A DNA stretch of 64,000 bases, from assembly GCA_003615045.1 (NCBI GenBank), contig ML014139.1:62001-126000 (forward strand), read 5' to 3'. This DNA is from Caulochytrium protostelioides (taxonomy: Eukaryota > Chytridiomycota > Caulochytriomycetes > Caulochytriales > Caulochytriaceae). The notes beneath the pieces are model-generated. The model had not been told where the DNA came from, searched no databases, and was given only the letters and a program-made list of their open reading frames with translations. The translations under genes and the position numbers were made by a program. Positions 1-10,700 of the stretch are shown here, piece after piece (within the stretch, counting starts at the first letter, position 1; each line of letters opens with the position of its first letter).

Positions 1-140
1 AACGAAACCGCCAGCCGTGCATAGCCTCACACAGCCGGTGATCTTCGAAGCATGGCCAGCGATTGCGTTTCGATTGATGCAACATCGTTTATTAGTCGGT
101 CGTTCGTCATGATCCTCCCCCAAACGAAACCCGCACCCCG

Positions 141-1697
141 CTAGAACGGCGTATACGGCGGCGGCGGCGCGTCCGTGCCGGACGGCTTGTCGTCCGGCGA
201 GGAGCGCGCGCCACCCGCACCGGCGGCCGGCGGCGGCGGCGGCGGCGGGCGTGACGACCCAGCGGCCGCGGGACGCTCCTCGGCGGCGGGCGCCGTCGGG
301 TCAGCGCCCGCCCGGGCTTCAAGATCCGCCGAGGCCGGTTCGCCGCGGCCGGCCGCAGCGAGCGTGGGGTCGCCCGCGGGGGGTCCAGCATCCGGCCGCG
401 ACTCGGACCCGTCCGGAGAGAGGACGGCGCGCCAGTGGGCGCGGGTCTCGCGTTGGAGGGCGCCGCGGTCGTGGATGAACAGGGCGATGCCCGCGACGAC
501 GGCCGCGGCGCCGCAGAGGAGCCACGGCCACAGCATGACGCGCTCGTGGATCTGGACGGCGTACACGTGCTGGACGGTCGGCGCGACGAACAGCACATAC
601 TGGCGGCGGCCGAAGACGCCCGGGACCGTGCAGGCCTCGGTCGCGTCGGCCGGGCAGCGCTGGGCGGCGCCCTCGGTGCTGTATGCCCTGGCCGCGACGC
701 GGATGACGGCGGTGCCCGTCGCCACCGTGCGGCGGCTACGCGCGTACCAGAGAACATAGTAGGCGTCGCGTTGCGGCACGTGGAAGACAAACTCATCCTG
801 CGGCGTGTTGTTTTCGTACTTGAGCGCATGCGAGGGCATGCGGCCCGAGGCGATAAAAGCATCAAACGCCTGCGTGCCCTGAATGATGGCGACGTTGGGT
901 GCCCCTTGGAACTTCCACGAGAACGCGATCGTCGAGCCCGGGTGCAAGTCATACCGGACCGACTTGAACGCGCCCTGCCGGATGTCAATCTCGAGATGCC
1001 GGTCGGGCAGCGTCAAGAGCTCCGTGAGCGGCGGTGGATGGTCATGGAAGACATAAGTATCGACCTGCGACGGCGCGACATCGAAGCGCTCGAGCGTATA
1101 TGTCGGCAGCGGGACCAGCGCGTGGTCGCCCTGGACGACGGTGAGGTCCTGTGTCGTGTTGCGCGGAAGAAGCAGGGCAACCATCACGAGCACGATAAAG
1201 AATCCGATGCGGTGGCAGGCATTGCGCTTGCGCTGGTTTTCGAGCCGCCATTCTGCATACTCGAGCCGCGTCGTAGGCACCGCGAACGAGCCATACGTCG
1301 TGCTCGTCCCGCCGTCGACGTGGTACGGCGGAAGCGGCCCCGTCTGGCCGGGCGCGCCGTAAGGAAGGTAGGGCTGGCCGGGCTGCTGCCAGTGCGGGAG
1401 CGGCCGGGCGGCGCCGGGACCATAGCCGGGGTACCCGTGGGGCATGGGGCCGTAACCATAGCCGTGGCCATACCCGTAGCCATACCCGTGGCCGTGGCCG
1501 TGGCCGTGGCCGTGACCGTAGCTGTGGCCGTGACCATACTGATCGCCACGGCCGATGCGGGACAGACCGGCGCCGATCAGACCGCCTGTCACAAGACCAG
1601 GCAGGAAGGAGTTCCAGGACGAGTTACCGCGGGATTCGCCTGATCCCCAGGCAGAACCGCCGCTGGCGTTGTCTCCGAGGAATCCGGATGCTTCCAT
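141..1697 (-). CDS. APD1-4-like two-pass membrane protein with C-terminal PPxY motif
   Basis: 518 residues. The N-terminus is Gly/Ser-rich, then a His-Gly and Tyr-Gly repeat covers about residues 52-94. Hydrophobic segments lie near 164-178 and 388-409; the roughly 210 residues between them would be extracytoplasmic. That domain resembles the middle region of plant APD1-4 proteins: a short aromatic segment before a run of prolines (HDHPPPL, about 218-224), a 'VAIIQGTQAFDAFI' stretch like the 'viaqG...f..wi' of APD, and a 'DAYYVLWYAR' strand. Plant APDs end in a RING E3 domain. Here there is no RING; the cytoplasmic tail is Pro/Ala-rich and ends PPPPYTPF, a PPxY motif of the kind bound by WW domains of Rsp5/NEDD4 ligases. 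Family assignment is from remembered pattern similarity; function is inferred. The start is the first ATG of the frame. Confidence 0.6.
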   Translation of the reverse strand: MEASGFLGDNASGGSAWGSGESRGNSSWNSFLPGLVTGGLIGAGLSRIGRGDQYGHGHSYGHGHGHGHGHGYGYGYGHGYGYGPMPHGYPGYGPGAARPLPHWQQPGQPYLPYGAPGQTGPLPPYHVDGGTSTTYGSFAVPTTRLEYAEWRLENQRKRNACHRIGFFIVLVMVALLLPRNTTQDLTVVQGDHALVPLPTYTLERFDVAPSQVDTYVFHDHPPPLTELLTLPDRHLEIDIRQGAFKSVRYDLHPGSTIAFSWKFQGAPNVAIIQGTQAFDAFIASGRMPSHALKYENNTPQDEFVFHVPQRDAYYVLWYARSRRTVATGTAVIRVAARAYSTEGAAQRCPADATEACTVPGVFGRRQYVLFVAPTVQHVYAVQIHERVMLWPWLLCGAAAVVAGIALFIHDRGALQRETRAHWRAVLSPDGSESRPDAGPPAGDPTLAAAGRGEPASADLEARAGADPTAPAAEERPAAAGSSRPPPPPPPAAGAGGARSSPDDKPSGTDAPPPPYTPF

Positions 1698-2212
1698 GGT
1701 GAAAGGCGAACAGGCGGCAGTGGCCGGGCGACAACCGAAGAACGTTCGGGGTGATGATCAAACTATGGAATCGGGGAGTGATCCAATGTAAAATGAGGAC
1801 TGACCAGGCCAGGCCAGCGCGGCACAAGATATGCTGAGGTCATACACCCACCGAAGAGGTCGTCGAAGGCCACCCCAACGGCTGTCGCATCGACTTTCGG
1901 ATGACAGGCATGGACCCTGCGCGCAGCAATCGACCCGACGCACCACACTTCATTGATGATGGGTGGGTTCCGAGCTTACAGAATGCGAAGGACAGCCGCG
2001 ACGGATACCTGGGGCCGACCTCGTCGTCCGACCGACGCCCTCAGGTTCCGATCTCCGGGCGGAATGGCACCTCACGTGCCACATGTCCGACCTGCGGCTC
2101 GAAGGGCGTTACGTGGCCAACCACGGGTGACGGGTGTGGCGCAGCTTCCGTGGCTGCGTTTATGACTCAGCCACGCGGCCACGGGGTCTGCCGATCACCC
2201 AACGGCGGCCGA
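1698..2212. other. Intergenic, upstream of the APD-like gene
   Basis: This holds the 5' flank of the APD-like gene and the 3' flank of the next minus-strand gene. No conserved element or credible reading frame was seen. Confidence 0.5.
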
Positions 2213-3508
2213 TCATGCCAATGAAAAGAAAGACGTCGAGGATTCCAGAAAGCTGGCGGGCAGGCTCGAGAGCGGCGACGCGGGCGGTTTGGTTGGGTTG
2301 GCCCACGCATCGCGGAACCCTTCACGGAACCCTGGCGGCGGCATCATCTGCTGCGGCGGCGCGCGGACGAACCGCGAGGCCGAGTGGCGCCGGACCGCGA
2401 CGATGCTGCGCGTGGGCGCGTCCACCGCGTCGCCGGGCCCGCGGAAAGCTGGCCCCGGCAGGTCCTGCAAGCCGTCCTCATCCGCGTCTGCGCCGCTGCC
2501 GAGCCCGAACAGCTCGGCATGAGACGGCATCGTGCCGATGAGGGAGGCGCCGTCGGACGCCCACGGCGAGCCGGGCGCCGCGGCTCCCCGCGCCGGGTCG
2601 CGCTCGCGCGCTTGCCGCAACACGGCGAGCGTGTTGCCGTTCAAGTCGTCCGGCGCTGTCCACGGCACGGAGCCGTCGGGACGCCGGAAGCGCTCGCCGC
2701 CGCGGCGCCAGCGCCTCATCCTCCACGCGCGGCCCCCCATTCGCGCGTCGGGCGCGTCGAGGGCGGTGGCGGCGGCGGCGGGCGGGGAGAGCATCCAGCT
2801 GGAGCGGGCAGGGCGAGGCAGATGCGGGTCGGTCAGGGCGAAGCGGCTCAGACGGTCGGTGGGCGTCGCTGAGTGCGGGTAGAGCGGCGGCAGCGGCACG
2901 AGCCGGCCGGCTGGGAGGGCGCCGCCGCCGCCGCCGCCGCCGCCGCGCGGCGTCGTGACCAGGACGAGCTGGGACGCGGGCAGGCCGTGGACGAGTCTGC
3001 GGGGACGGTCGTGCGTTCGTCCAGTGCCGTGGCGGCGCACGCGGAGGCCGCCGCCGCCGCTCGACGTGCTGCCGGCGCTGCGGCGGCGCGCACGCAGGGC
3101 TTGCATCGGGCGCACGAGGCGGTGCCCGAGGCGTGACCAGGAGCCCTTCCGCGGCGCCGGCGGTGTCAGGCGGCGGCCGCTGGTCGGCAGGTAGGGCCGG
3201 GGGTCGCCGTCGATGGCGTCCAGCATCGGCCCGGGCGGCGCCGGGGTCCCTGGCGGCGGCGGCGGCACCGCGCCCGTCACGGGTATCGCGGACCGACGGC
3301 GCACATCCGCTTCCGCGACACACGTACTGTTGTCGCCGTCGCCGCGGTCGTCAGGATGCGGATGGCGCTGGTGGCGGAGGCGGTGGTAGACAAGGCTGAC
3401 AATGAGAACGACGACGACAACAACGCTGATGATGAGGATGATAGGCAGCCGCACGGCGGCGCGCCCGGTCCGAGGGTCCCCGGCGCGGGGCACGAGTGGC
3501 GGCGCCAT
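2213..3508 (-). CDS. Unrecognised single-pass membrane protein
   Basis: 431 residues from the chosen ATG (MAPPLVPRAG); the frame is open upstream to an ATG at 3646. A strong hydrophobic segment (LPIILIISVVVVVVLIVSLVYH) lies about 22 residues in, followed by a basic/His cluster, which suggests a short outside end and a long cytoplasmic tail. The tail is low-complexity (Pro, Arg, Ala) with a poly-Gly run from the repeat near 2922-2945. Its last third (DGSVPWTAPDDLNGNTLAVL and onward) looks more protein-like. I do not recognise a family. A real gene is likely because the transmembrane segment sits at the expected place and the frame is long, but skewed composition makes long chance frames common here. 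Confidence 0.45.
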   Translation of the reverse strand: MAPPLVPRAGDPRTGRAAVRLPIILIISVVVVVVLIVSLVYHRLRHQRHPHPDDRGDGDNSTCVAEADVRRRSAIPVTGAVPPPPPGTPAPPGPMLDAIDGDPRPYLPTSGRRLTPPAPRKGSWSRLGHRLVRPMQALRARRRSAGSTSSGGGGLRVRRHGTGRTHDRPRRLVHGLPASQLVLVTTPRGGGGGGGGALPAGRLVPLPPLYPHSATPTDRLSRFALTDPHLPRPARSSWMLSPPAAAATALDAPDARMGGRAWRMRRWRRGGERFRRPDGSVPWTAPDDLNGNTLAVLRQARERDPARGAAAPGSPWASDGASLIGTMPSHAELFGLGSGADADEDGLQDLPGPAFRGPGDAVDAPTRSIVAVRRHSASRFVRAPPQQMMPPPGFREGFRDAWANPTKPPASPLSSLPASFLESSTSFFSLA

Positions 3509-4816
3509 GGCGCAACTGAACGCGCAGCAAGCCGTGTAGTAGCCGGGTGGACGCGAAAGCGGCGGCGATATCGGATCGGATCGTAGTCCAGTATGCTGCG
3601 CATGCGTGGATGCGATGCCGCGGGCCATGCCATCGTCGATCTCCATCGCTGAGCTGTATCGGGGGCTCGCTCACCATGGACCCTGTCATCGCGTATCGAA
3701 CCCATCGTTCGGTCGTTTGAATGAAGTGAGACTGATATAGGCGCCGCGATGCTCGTCTCACTCGTGAAGTATCGCCCTTGACGGCTCACATGACGCCCGT
3801 TGACGGCGGGCGATCCGATCCCCGCGGGCAAGATGTCAAACCATCCATGGTGCCAGCATGACTGCACGCTGCACTTGGTCGCCGTGGATTCATGAGGCGC
3901 GGTGCCCGGGTCGAGCTGGTAGATACCGCGGCCAACCCCAGGGCGCTGCCTGCTCCGGCCAGGCCGCCGCATACTGCCACGCGCGACTGTCAGGCGCCAT
4001 GTCACCTCGGAGGTCGCCGCGCCGCCGTGACGGTTCGCTTGAACGCCCGGCTCGCGGCGGCCGGCCACGGCATCGAGGTCGCCCCGTGACGCCCCACGGC
4101 CGCCGCTCCCGCAACTCGAGCGCCACCAGGTCGACCCGACGGCGGTCCAGCGACGCACCGCGCTGATCGGCAGTCCCCGCGGTCGATCGGCACGCTGGCG
4201 ACACGCTGCTCGTCCACGCTGCCCGCGAGGGGCAGTATCGCAGCGCGGCGCCTTGCTCCATCGTGCCCGTCGCCCGCAGCGCCGTAGGCGGCCGCCGCCT
4301 TCTCTGCTTCCCTTTCGCCTTCCCCCCGCCTCATGACGGCCTTCGTCGCCGCGGCTGTCTTGCGCGGCCGCCGAGGTGGCCGCCGTGGCCGCCGTGGCGT
4401 GACGTGGCGTGGTCGGACAGCGCTCGTGGCGCCACGGCGCGGCCGCCCGGCCAGGCGAGGATCCATCCTGCGCCGGGCATACGGCCGCCCGCGGCATACG
4501 GCGGCGGCGATCATCAGTGGGCCTTGGGCGCGGCGGCCTCGCACCGACACGTGTCAGATGGCGGACGCCGGTTGCAGCGCCCATGGCCCAACCGAGGCCT
4601 GGACGCATCGCCGACGCCGCTGATACTTGGCGGGGTTGCCCTCTCCTTCCTGCGTGGTGCTGATCTCCGAGCGGCATCGTGGGTGCCGTTGACCCTTGAT
4701 CTCGCCTGTCCTCTGCCACGGGTCGCGGCGTGTGCCTCCCATTCCGTGCGCTTTATTCCGGGCAACCCACCACGTGCGCCGCTCCACGTGTGATCCGCCT
4801 CGTGCGAGCTGCGATC
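3509..4816. other. Divergent intergenic region before RMD5
   Basis: About 1.3 kb between two outward-facing genes, so it probably holds both promoters. Long frames exist on both strands but are Arg/Pro/Gly-rich with no recognisable domain, and I treat them as chance. No RNA gene was seen. Confidence 0.45.
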
Positions 4817-6058
4817 ATGGACAAGATCCTCCCCGAGTTTGAGAAAGTGGCGAAGCGGCAAAAGATCGCCGCGCGCGAGTCCGACAAGACGCTCCATGAC
4901 CTCGTGGCCCAGCTGAAGCAGGCACGCGCTCGTCTCGCCGCCTCCGCCTCCTCTTCCTCGTCATCATCCGTATCCGCATCGACAGCGCCACCACCACCAC
5001 CCACTCAGGATGCTGGGGCTTCCGCCGATGCGTCGTCGCCGCTCCCGCCCGTCGACATCGCCGTCGTCGTGGCCGAGCTCCAGAAGATCGTCAAGGACGC
5101 GATGGCCAAGCTGCAGGAGCCCCACAAAGAGGTCCAGGCCGGCCTCTACAAGTATGGCCGCGCGATCGAGAAGCGGTTTAAAACCGATGTGAACGCGCTG
5201 TGGGACCCCGATGTCCTGCGCGAGCGCAGCGATCTGCTCGACCTCGCGATCGCGCAGACGTTTGTGCGCGAGGGCCGCTTTGCCCTGCACGACACGTTCC
5301 AGCGCGAGGCGTCGCTCGCCCCGAGCGCCGCGGACGACCGCGCCCTCTTTGAAGGGCTGTTCCGCATGCTCGGGGCGCTCAAGGCCGGCGACCTGGAGCC
5401 CGCGTGGCAGTGGGTGGCGCAGCATAGCGACGCGCTGGCCGCGCTCCAGTCGACGCTCGCATACCGGCTCGTCTCGTGGCAGTATATGACGCTGCTGCAG
5501 GCCGGCGCGTGGGAGCCCGCTGTCACGTATGCACGCCAGCAGTTCCCGCGCTTCCGTGACGCGCACGGCGACGCCATCCAGCGCCTGATGGGCGCCGTGC
5601 TGTACCGCGACCGTCTGGCGCAGAGCCCGTATGCAGACCTCGTTGGCCCCGAGCGGCTCGCCCAGATCACCGAAACGCTGACGCGCGACTTTTGCCGGCT
5701 GCACCAGCTGCCGACCGAGTCGCTGCTCGAGACAGCGGCCATGGTCGGCACACTCGCGCTGCCGACGCTCATCAAGATGGCATCGGTGCTCAAGCCGGGG
5801 GTCGCGTGGACCCAGACCTCGGAAATGTCGGTGGAGTTGCCGCTCATCAACCGCGTCCGATATCACTCGACGTTTGTGTGCCCCGTCTCGAAGGAGCAAG
5901 GCACCGATGCGAATCCGCCGATGCTGCTGACGTGCGGCCATATGATTGCCCGCGAGAGTCTAAACCGCATCAGCAAGGGTCAGATGAATAGCAAGATCAA
6001 GTGCACCTACTGTCCGGGCGAGACGATTGCCTCGCAAGCCCAGCAGCTTTACTTCTAA
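4817..6058 (+). CDS. RMD5: GID/CTLH E3 ligase subunit RMD5 (RMND5)
   Basis: 413 residues from MDKILPEFEKVAK. An upstream in-frame ATG at 4730 adds 29 residues that do not look conserved. Family order is visible: N-terminal coiled helix, Ser/Pro linker (about 45-80), helical stretch typical of RMND5 (KEVQAGLYKYGRAIEKRF), LisH/CTLH helices from about 138 (LLDLAIAQTFVREGRFAL), CRA region, and a C-terminal degenerate RING from about 354 (CPVSKEQ, then PPMLLTCGHMIARESLN, CTYCPGE) ending QLYF. In yeast Rmd5 pairs with Fyv10/Gid9-type RING partners in the GID complex, which ubiquitinates gluconeogenic enzymes and other degron substrates. Length fits the family (about 390-420). RING spacing has the usual gap where zinc ligands are missing in this family. 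Confidence 0.93.
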   Translation: MDKILPEFEKVAKRQKIAARESDKTLHDLVAQLKQARARLAASASSSSSSSVSASTAPPPPPTQDAGASADASSPLPPVDIAVVVAELQKIVKDAMAKLQEPHKEVQAGLYKYGRAIEKRFKTDVNALWDPDVLRERSDLLDLAIAQTFVREGRFALHDTFQREASLAPSAADDRALFEGLFRMLGALKAGDLEPAWQWVAQHSDALAALQSTLAYRLVSWQYMTLLQAGAWEPAVTYARQQFPRFRDAHGDAIQRLMGAVLYRDRLAQSPYADLVGPERLAQITETLTRDFCRLHQLPTESLLETAAMVGTLALPTLIKMASVLKPGVAWTQTSEMSVELPLINRVRYHSTFVCPVSKEQGTDANPPMLLTCGHMIARESLNRISKGQMNSKIKCTYCPGETIASQAQQLYF

Positions 6059-7714
6059 CCTTTTATAATACCACCCATGTCGCTGGCCACGTGGTGATTC
6101 ACGAGCGTCGACGGCGACGGCCCGGTCGGCATCCACGTCGCGCCGACAGCGGGGCATGTCGATCGTACGCCACGTGGTGACCGCTTCGTCCTCTCGGTGT
6201 GCGTCGGAGCGCTGGTGGCGTGACGCCGCACCCACACATCGCGTTGCGGTCTCTCGCCGGCCCATAGCTCTCGATGGGCGCTCATCGGCGGCCCGTGCCT
6301 GTTTAATGGTACCTCGGCCTGAAATTGAAAAGCCGACTTCTCCGAACGAGCGGGGCCCGCTTCTGGCGGACGGGGCATGGTCGAGGCTCGCGCACCCCGG
6401 GTCACGCCGCGAAGGCGTTGGCGATGCGTTGAGGATGCGGTGTCCATTCCCGTCGGCATCGACCGGCGGCACAACAGCCGCAAGCTCCGCTCGCGGGGGG
6501 CAGCGCGACCCGCCCATCGGTTCCCCATCGCCGCGTGTCCGTGGCGGAGATCACGGCCGCCACACCGCGGCACACGTCGCACAACACCGCTGCTCTGCAT
6601 GCCGTCGGCTCGACGCTGGATCCGTCGATCGATGCCCAGCAATCGAAAACAAACGAATCAGCAAAAAAGAAAAAGAAAATAACATGAAGCACCCGCGGGC
6701 AACGGCGTCGTTTGAAAAAACGAGCCGCCGATCGTGGAATCGACGGACGTCCGCGCGGCCCACCACCGCGGCGCCGGCGGCGGCTGGAGCGGCGTCCGCC
6801 AGGCCCGACGACGGCGGTCGCGGCCATGGCCGTCTTCGTTGCGGCACCGCCATGTGCCGCGTGTGGGCTCAAACCTGCGGGAAGGCACGGCGAGAGCGGG
6901 CGCTGGGACGGGCGAGCGCGGCAGCCAGCGAACGGACGGCTGGGGACGTCCGACGTGATCCGCTCCTACCGCGCCGGGGTCGTCGCCGTATCGCTGCGTC
7001 GAGCCTCGGCTCGAGGTCCCGCGCTGCCACGCGTGCCGGAGCCGCGCCATCTGGCGAGCGTGGACTTGGCCCACGAGGCGCGCATCGCCGCCCGTCGCCA
7101 GTAGGCTGTCCACCGCCCGCCGTTGGTCGCCCGCCGTTGGCCGCTCGTCCCTGACCGCGCGCCGGCCGTGGCATCAACAACAGAAGGTCTTCAAGTTCCC
7201 CTCAGCCAAGGGGTGGCGTGGCAGGCTTCCGCGGGGCATCCACGGCATGCGGTATCCCCCGATAGGTATCATACCAGCCCGCCGCTGGTGACACGACGTC
7301 GTCCTCGTTGGATCCTCGTCGGATCCTCGTTGGATCCTCGTCGGATCCTCGTCGCCCATGGTCCCAGCACTGACCCTTTTCTTGTTCCCGCGCATCCCGA
7401 CCACAGCTGCATCAGTGGTTCCACCTACTTTCACTTTTTTTATCCATTTTCTGACGCTTCTGACGACGCCGTGCGTCTGTACTTCTCCCGAGCGGTTGGG
7501 CAGTGTGGCAACCCCCTGTCGCAGCGCCCACGCGTTGTGGTGACGACTGTGGCTTGGATCCTGTCGGGCCCGGTCTTGCCAAGGCTCCCTCAGCTCGTAG
7601 GCGGCGGCGGCAGCAGCAGTAGCAGCAGCAGCAGCAGCTCCGACCGACCGTCCCGGCCGCGGCCTCCGCCGGCCGCCTCCTGCCGTGACGCGCCGCGACG
7701 GCCCGGTCGGCACC
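6059..7714. other. Intergenic, RMD5 to RasGEF gene
   Basis: 1.65 kb holding the RMD5 3' flank and the promoter of the RasGEF gene. An A-rich stretch lies at about 6658-6690 and an 11-base tandem repeat at 7302-7354. Frames on both strands are Arg/Ala/Pro-rich with nothing recognisable. Confidence 0.45.
7302..7354. repeat. 11-base tandem repeat with BamHI-type core
   Basis: Four and a half to five copies of tcctcgttgga / tcctcgtcgga. The two versions alternate at first, giving a 22-base higher-order period. It lies 361 bases upstream of the RasGEF gene's ATG. Confidence 0.85.
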
Positions 7715-10700
7715 ATGTTCACGCCGTTGCGGAAATGGCAGATCAACAAGCGCGACAAGAACGGTATCCGCCGCGATGACGGGAGCTCGCCGGATCGGCA
7801 CCTGCCGATCTCGGAGAGTCCGCACCGGCTCTCCTCGCAGCAGGGGCGCGGCATGCTCGCGGGCGGCGTCGGCTTGCTCGAGCTGGCAAGTAAGCGCAAC
7901 GCCGAGGGCCTGCGCGCCGTGCTGCAGGACAACATGGAAGTCATCCTCAACACGCTCAACATGCCCGTGGACATCTACGGCAACACGCTGCTGCATCTCG
8001 CGGCCTCGCTGCGCGACTATACGTTCTGCTCGGTGCTGCTGCTGAAAGGCGGCGACCCCAATGTCCCCAACCAAGCGGGCATCACGCCCGTCATTATTGC
8101 GCGGCGGCTCCGGTATGGCGAGATCTACAAGCTGCTGGTGTTCCACGGCGGCAAGCTCCCCGACTCGGAGCAGCGCAAGGTCAATGAGAAGCGGTTCAAG
8201 GCGATCCGTGAAAAGGGCCTGAACGGCCAGGACCTGAGCTCGCTCGTGACCAACTCGCTGACGAACGCGATGAACGCCGAGGAAATGGCGCTGCGGGCGC
8301 AGGGCAACATCGATCTGCAGCGCGCGCTGCCGAACTTCATTCACCAGTTCCCGCATCGCCGCCTGACGCTGCTGGATGCTGCGCATCTCGGGTTCGCCAA
8401 AACGGCGTTCATGAGCGCGACCAAGGCCGAGCTGGAGGCCGCCGACGAGAACGGCACGACGCCACTGATGAAGGCCGCGGCGCGCGGGCAGACCTCGGTC
8501 GTGCGCATCCTCATGGAGCGCGAGGTCGACCCGATCGCGCTCGACGCGGGCGGCCGCTCGGCCCTTGTGTGGGCGTGCCTGGGCGGCCACGCGGCCGTCC
8601 TGAAGACGATGTGCCTGATGAAGGAGCACCTGATTCGGCTCGACGCGGAGGCGCGGGCGCAGCACCCGGGCGCGGCGACCTCGCCGTCGCCGCTCATGGC
8701 CGCGGTCTACGGCGGCCACCTGGCCACGGTGGAGCTCCTGTTGGACCAGGGCGCGGCCATCGACGAGGTCGTGGGCCCCGGCACGGGCAAGACGGCTGTG
8801 ATGGTCGCCATCCAGCTGCAGCACCGTGAGATCATCGATCTGCTGCTGAAGCAGGGCGCCCGCGTCGAGCCGGACCTCGATGAGAAGGTGAGCAACGCGG
8901 TAATCCAGACCAAGATGCGCAACTGCGAGCTCTTCTACTGGGCGGCCCCCACGATCGCAGTCATGCCGCCACCGATCCCCAGCGGCGGGATTACGCTCAA
9001 GGACAAGCTGCAGTGGTTCACGGCGGAGGAGAACGAGCGCCTCATCCAGATCGTGCAGCACGTGAAGGCGCAACGCGAGCCGCCGCCCAAGAAGAAAGGC
9101 GTCGTCTCGATCGACAGCGCGAGCGACGGCGTCAAGGAGAGCCAGGACGACATCCACTCGAGCCAGCAGTCGCTCAAGGCTCGGATCGGCCGCCGGCGCA
9201 GCGCGTTCCGCCAGGGCATGAACCTCGACAAAGTCATGGGCCACAACCAGGAGCTCATCATGAGCCTGATGGCGCAGCTGCCCTCTAGCGGCACCGAGCT
9301 GGACCGGCTCTGCTTGACGGTCTTCCGCTGCGTCATCCAGCTGATGATCGCGGCCAACAAGAACATCCGGCCGCAGTACATCGCCATCGCGGCCAACGCG
9401 GTCCACCACGCCGGCGAGATCATCGAGGCAATCCGGGTGGCCGAGCGCGCGGTCCTCGACACGCGGCCGCCGATGCGGCCCATCTCGCCGTTCTACACGC
9501 CGCGCGGCATCTTTGGGTTTTCGGAGGCGCCCGCGTCCGTCACGACGCCCTCCACCCAGACGCCCAACCTGCCCACGCTTCTGTCGAACTCGGTTTCGCT
9601 CGTGCGGCCTAGTCCCCTGGCCAGCTCGCCGCAGTCGGGCACGGCCATGAGCGCCACGGGCGACCCCACTAGTATGAGCGGCAGCACCAACAATAGCAAC
9701 GTTACCAACACCACCAGCACCACCAACACCAACACCAACAACAACGGCAGCAGCATGATTGGCAGTTCGAGCAGCGACCCGCACCCGATGCGCGCATTCA
9801 ATGAGGCCAACATTGTTCGGCAAAAGATGGAGTCGGTGATCCAGCCGCTGCTGAGCGAGATCCCGGGCAAGCTCAAATACAATACGCGCATCGCGATCGG
9901 TGTGTGGCCGCCGCCGAATGCCGTCGCGGACATGGTGCAGGCCGCTGCGACGCTGGCCGAGTCGTGCAAGGAGCTAGTCTACTTGGGCAACATGCTCGGA
10001 TATTACCCGGAGCTGAAGGCGAAGTTTGACCTGAACGTGACGCCGTACGAGGAGTCGGTGACGCAGCCGCAGCAGGATGAAGCGATTTTCAAAGTCGCGT
10101 CGCGCTCGTTCAACACGAACATCTCGATCAACGGAGGGCTCCAGTACAGCGCGTACAAGCGCCAGAAGGACCTCAAGAACCTGGAGGACATGTCGAAAGC
10201 ATACCAGGAGCAGCGGTCGGTGTCGGTGGGCGCGATCATGCTGACGGCGGACACGGACCAGGACGCCGAGTTCTCGAACCGGCTGGACGGCCTGCTCAAG
10301 ATGTTTGTCTCGAGCGTGGCCAACATCCGGCGCGTGTTCGACGGACACTTGAAGGAGGAGTTCCGCAACGCCTGCTCGCTCGTCAGCGCGCGGTCCGAGG
10401 CGATCATCGAGGAGATCGTGCATTACGATATCATGCAGGACCCAAGCGACGTCATGATTACGGTCTCGGACACGGCGCTCATTCAGGGTCTCGGCGAGTA
10501 TGGCAAGATCCCGATGCCATACCCGGTCTCGAAGCTGCTGCAGCAGGTGATCGGCGCGGTGCGGTCGGCGTGCGACCAGGTGGCGCAGTCGGGCATGCTG
10601 GCGTCGTCCATCTGGCCGCCGCCGAATGCTGCGTTCAACATGCTCCAGGGCACGGTGCCCTGTCTGCAAGCGGTGCGGGCGCTCGTGTACCTGACGAAGG

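Noticed and set aside
3277-4719. 480-codon minus-strand frame before RMD5
   Set aside because: Overlaps the single-pass protein gene in another frame and has no domain or hydrophobic pattern.
7412-9823. 803-codon minus-strand frame opposite the RasGEF gene
   Set aside because: Antisense of a clear ankyrin-RasGEF coding sequence; G+C-rich DNA rarely makes stops on the opposite strand.
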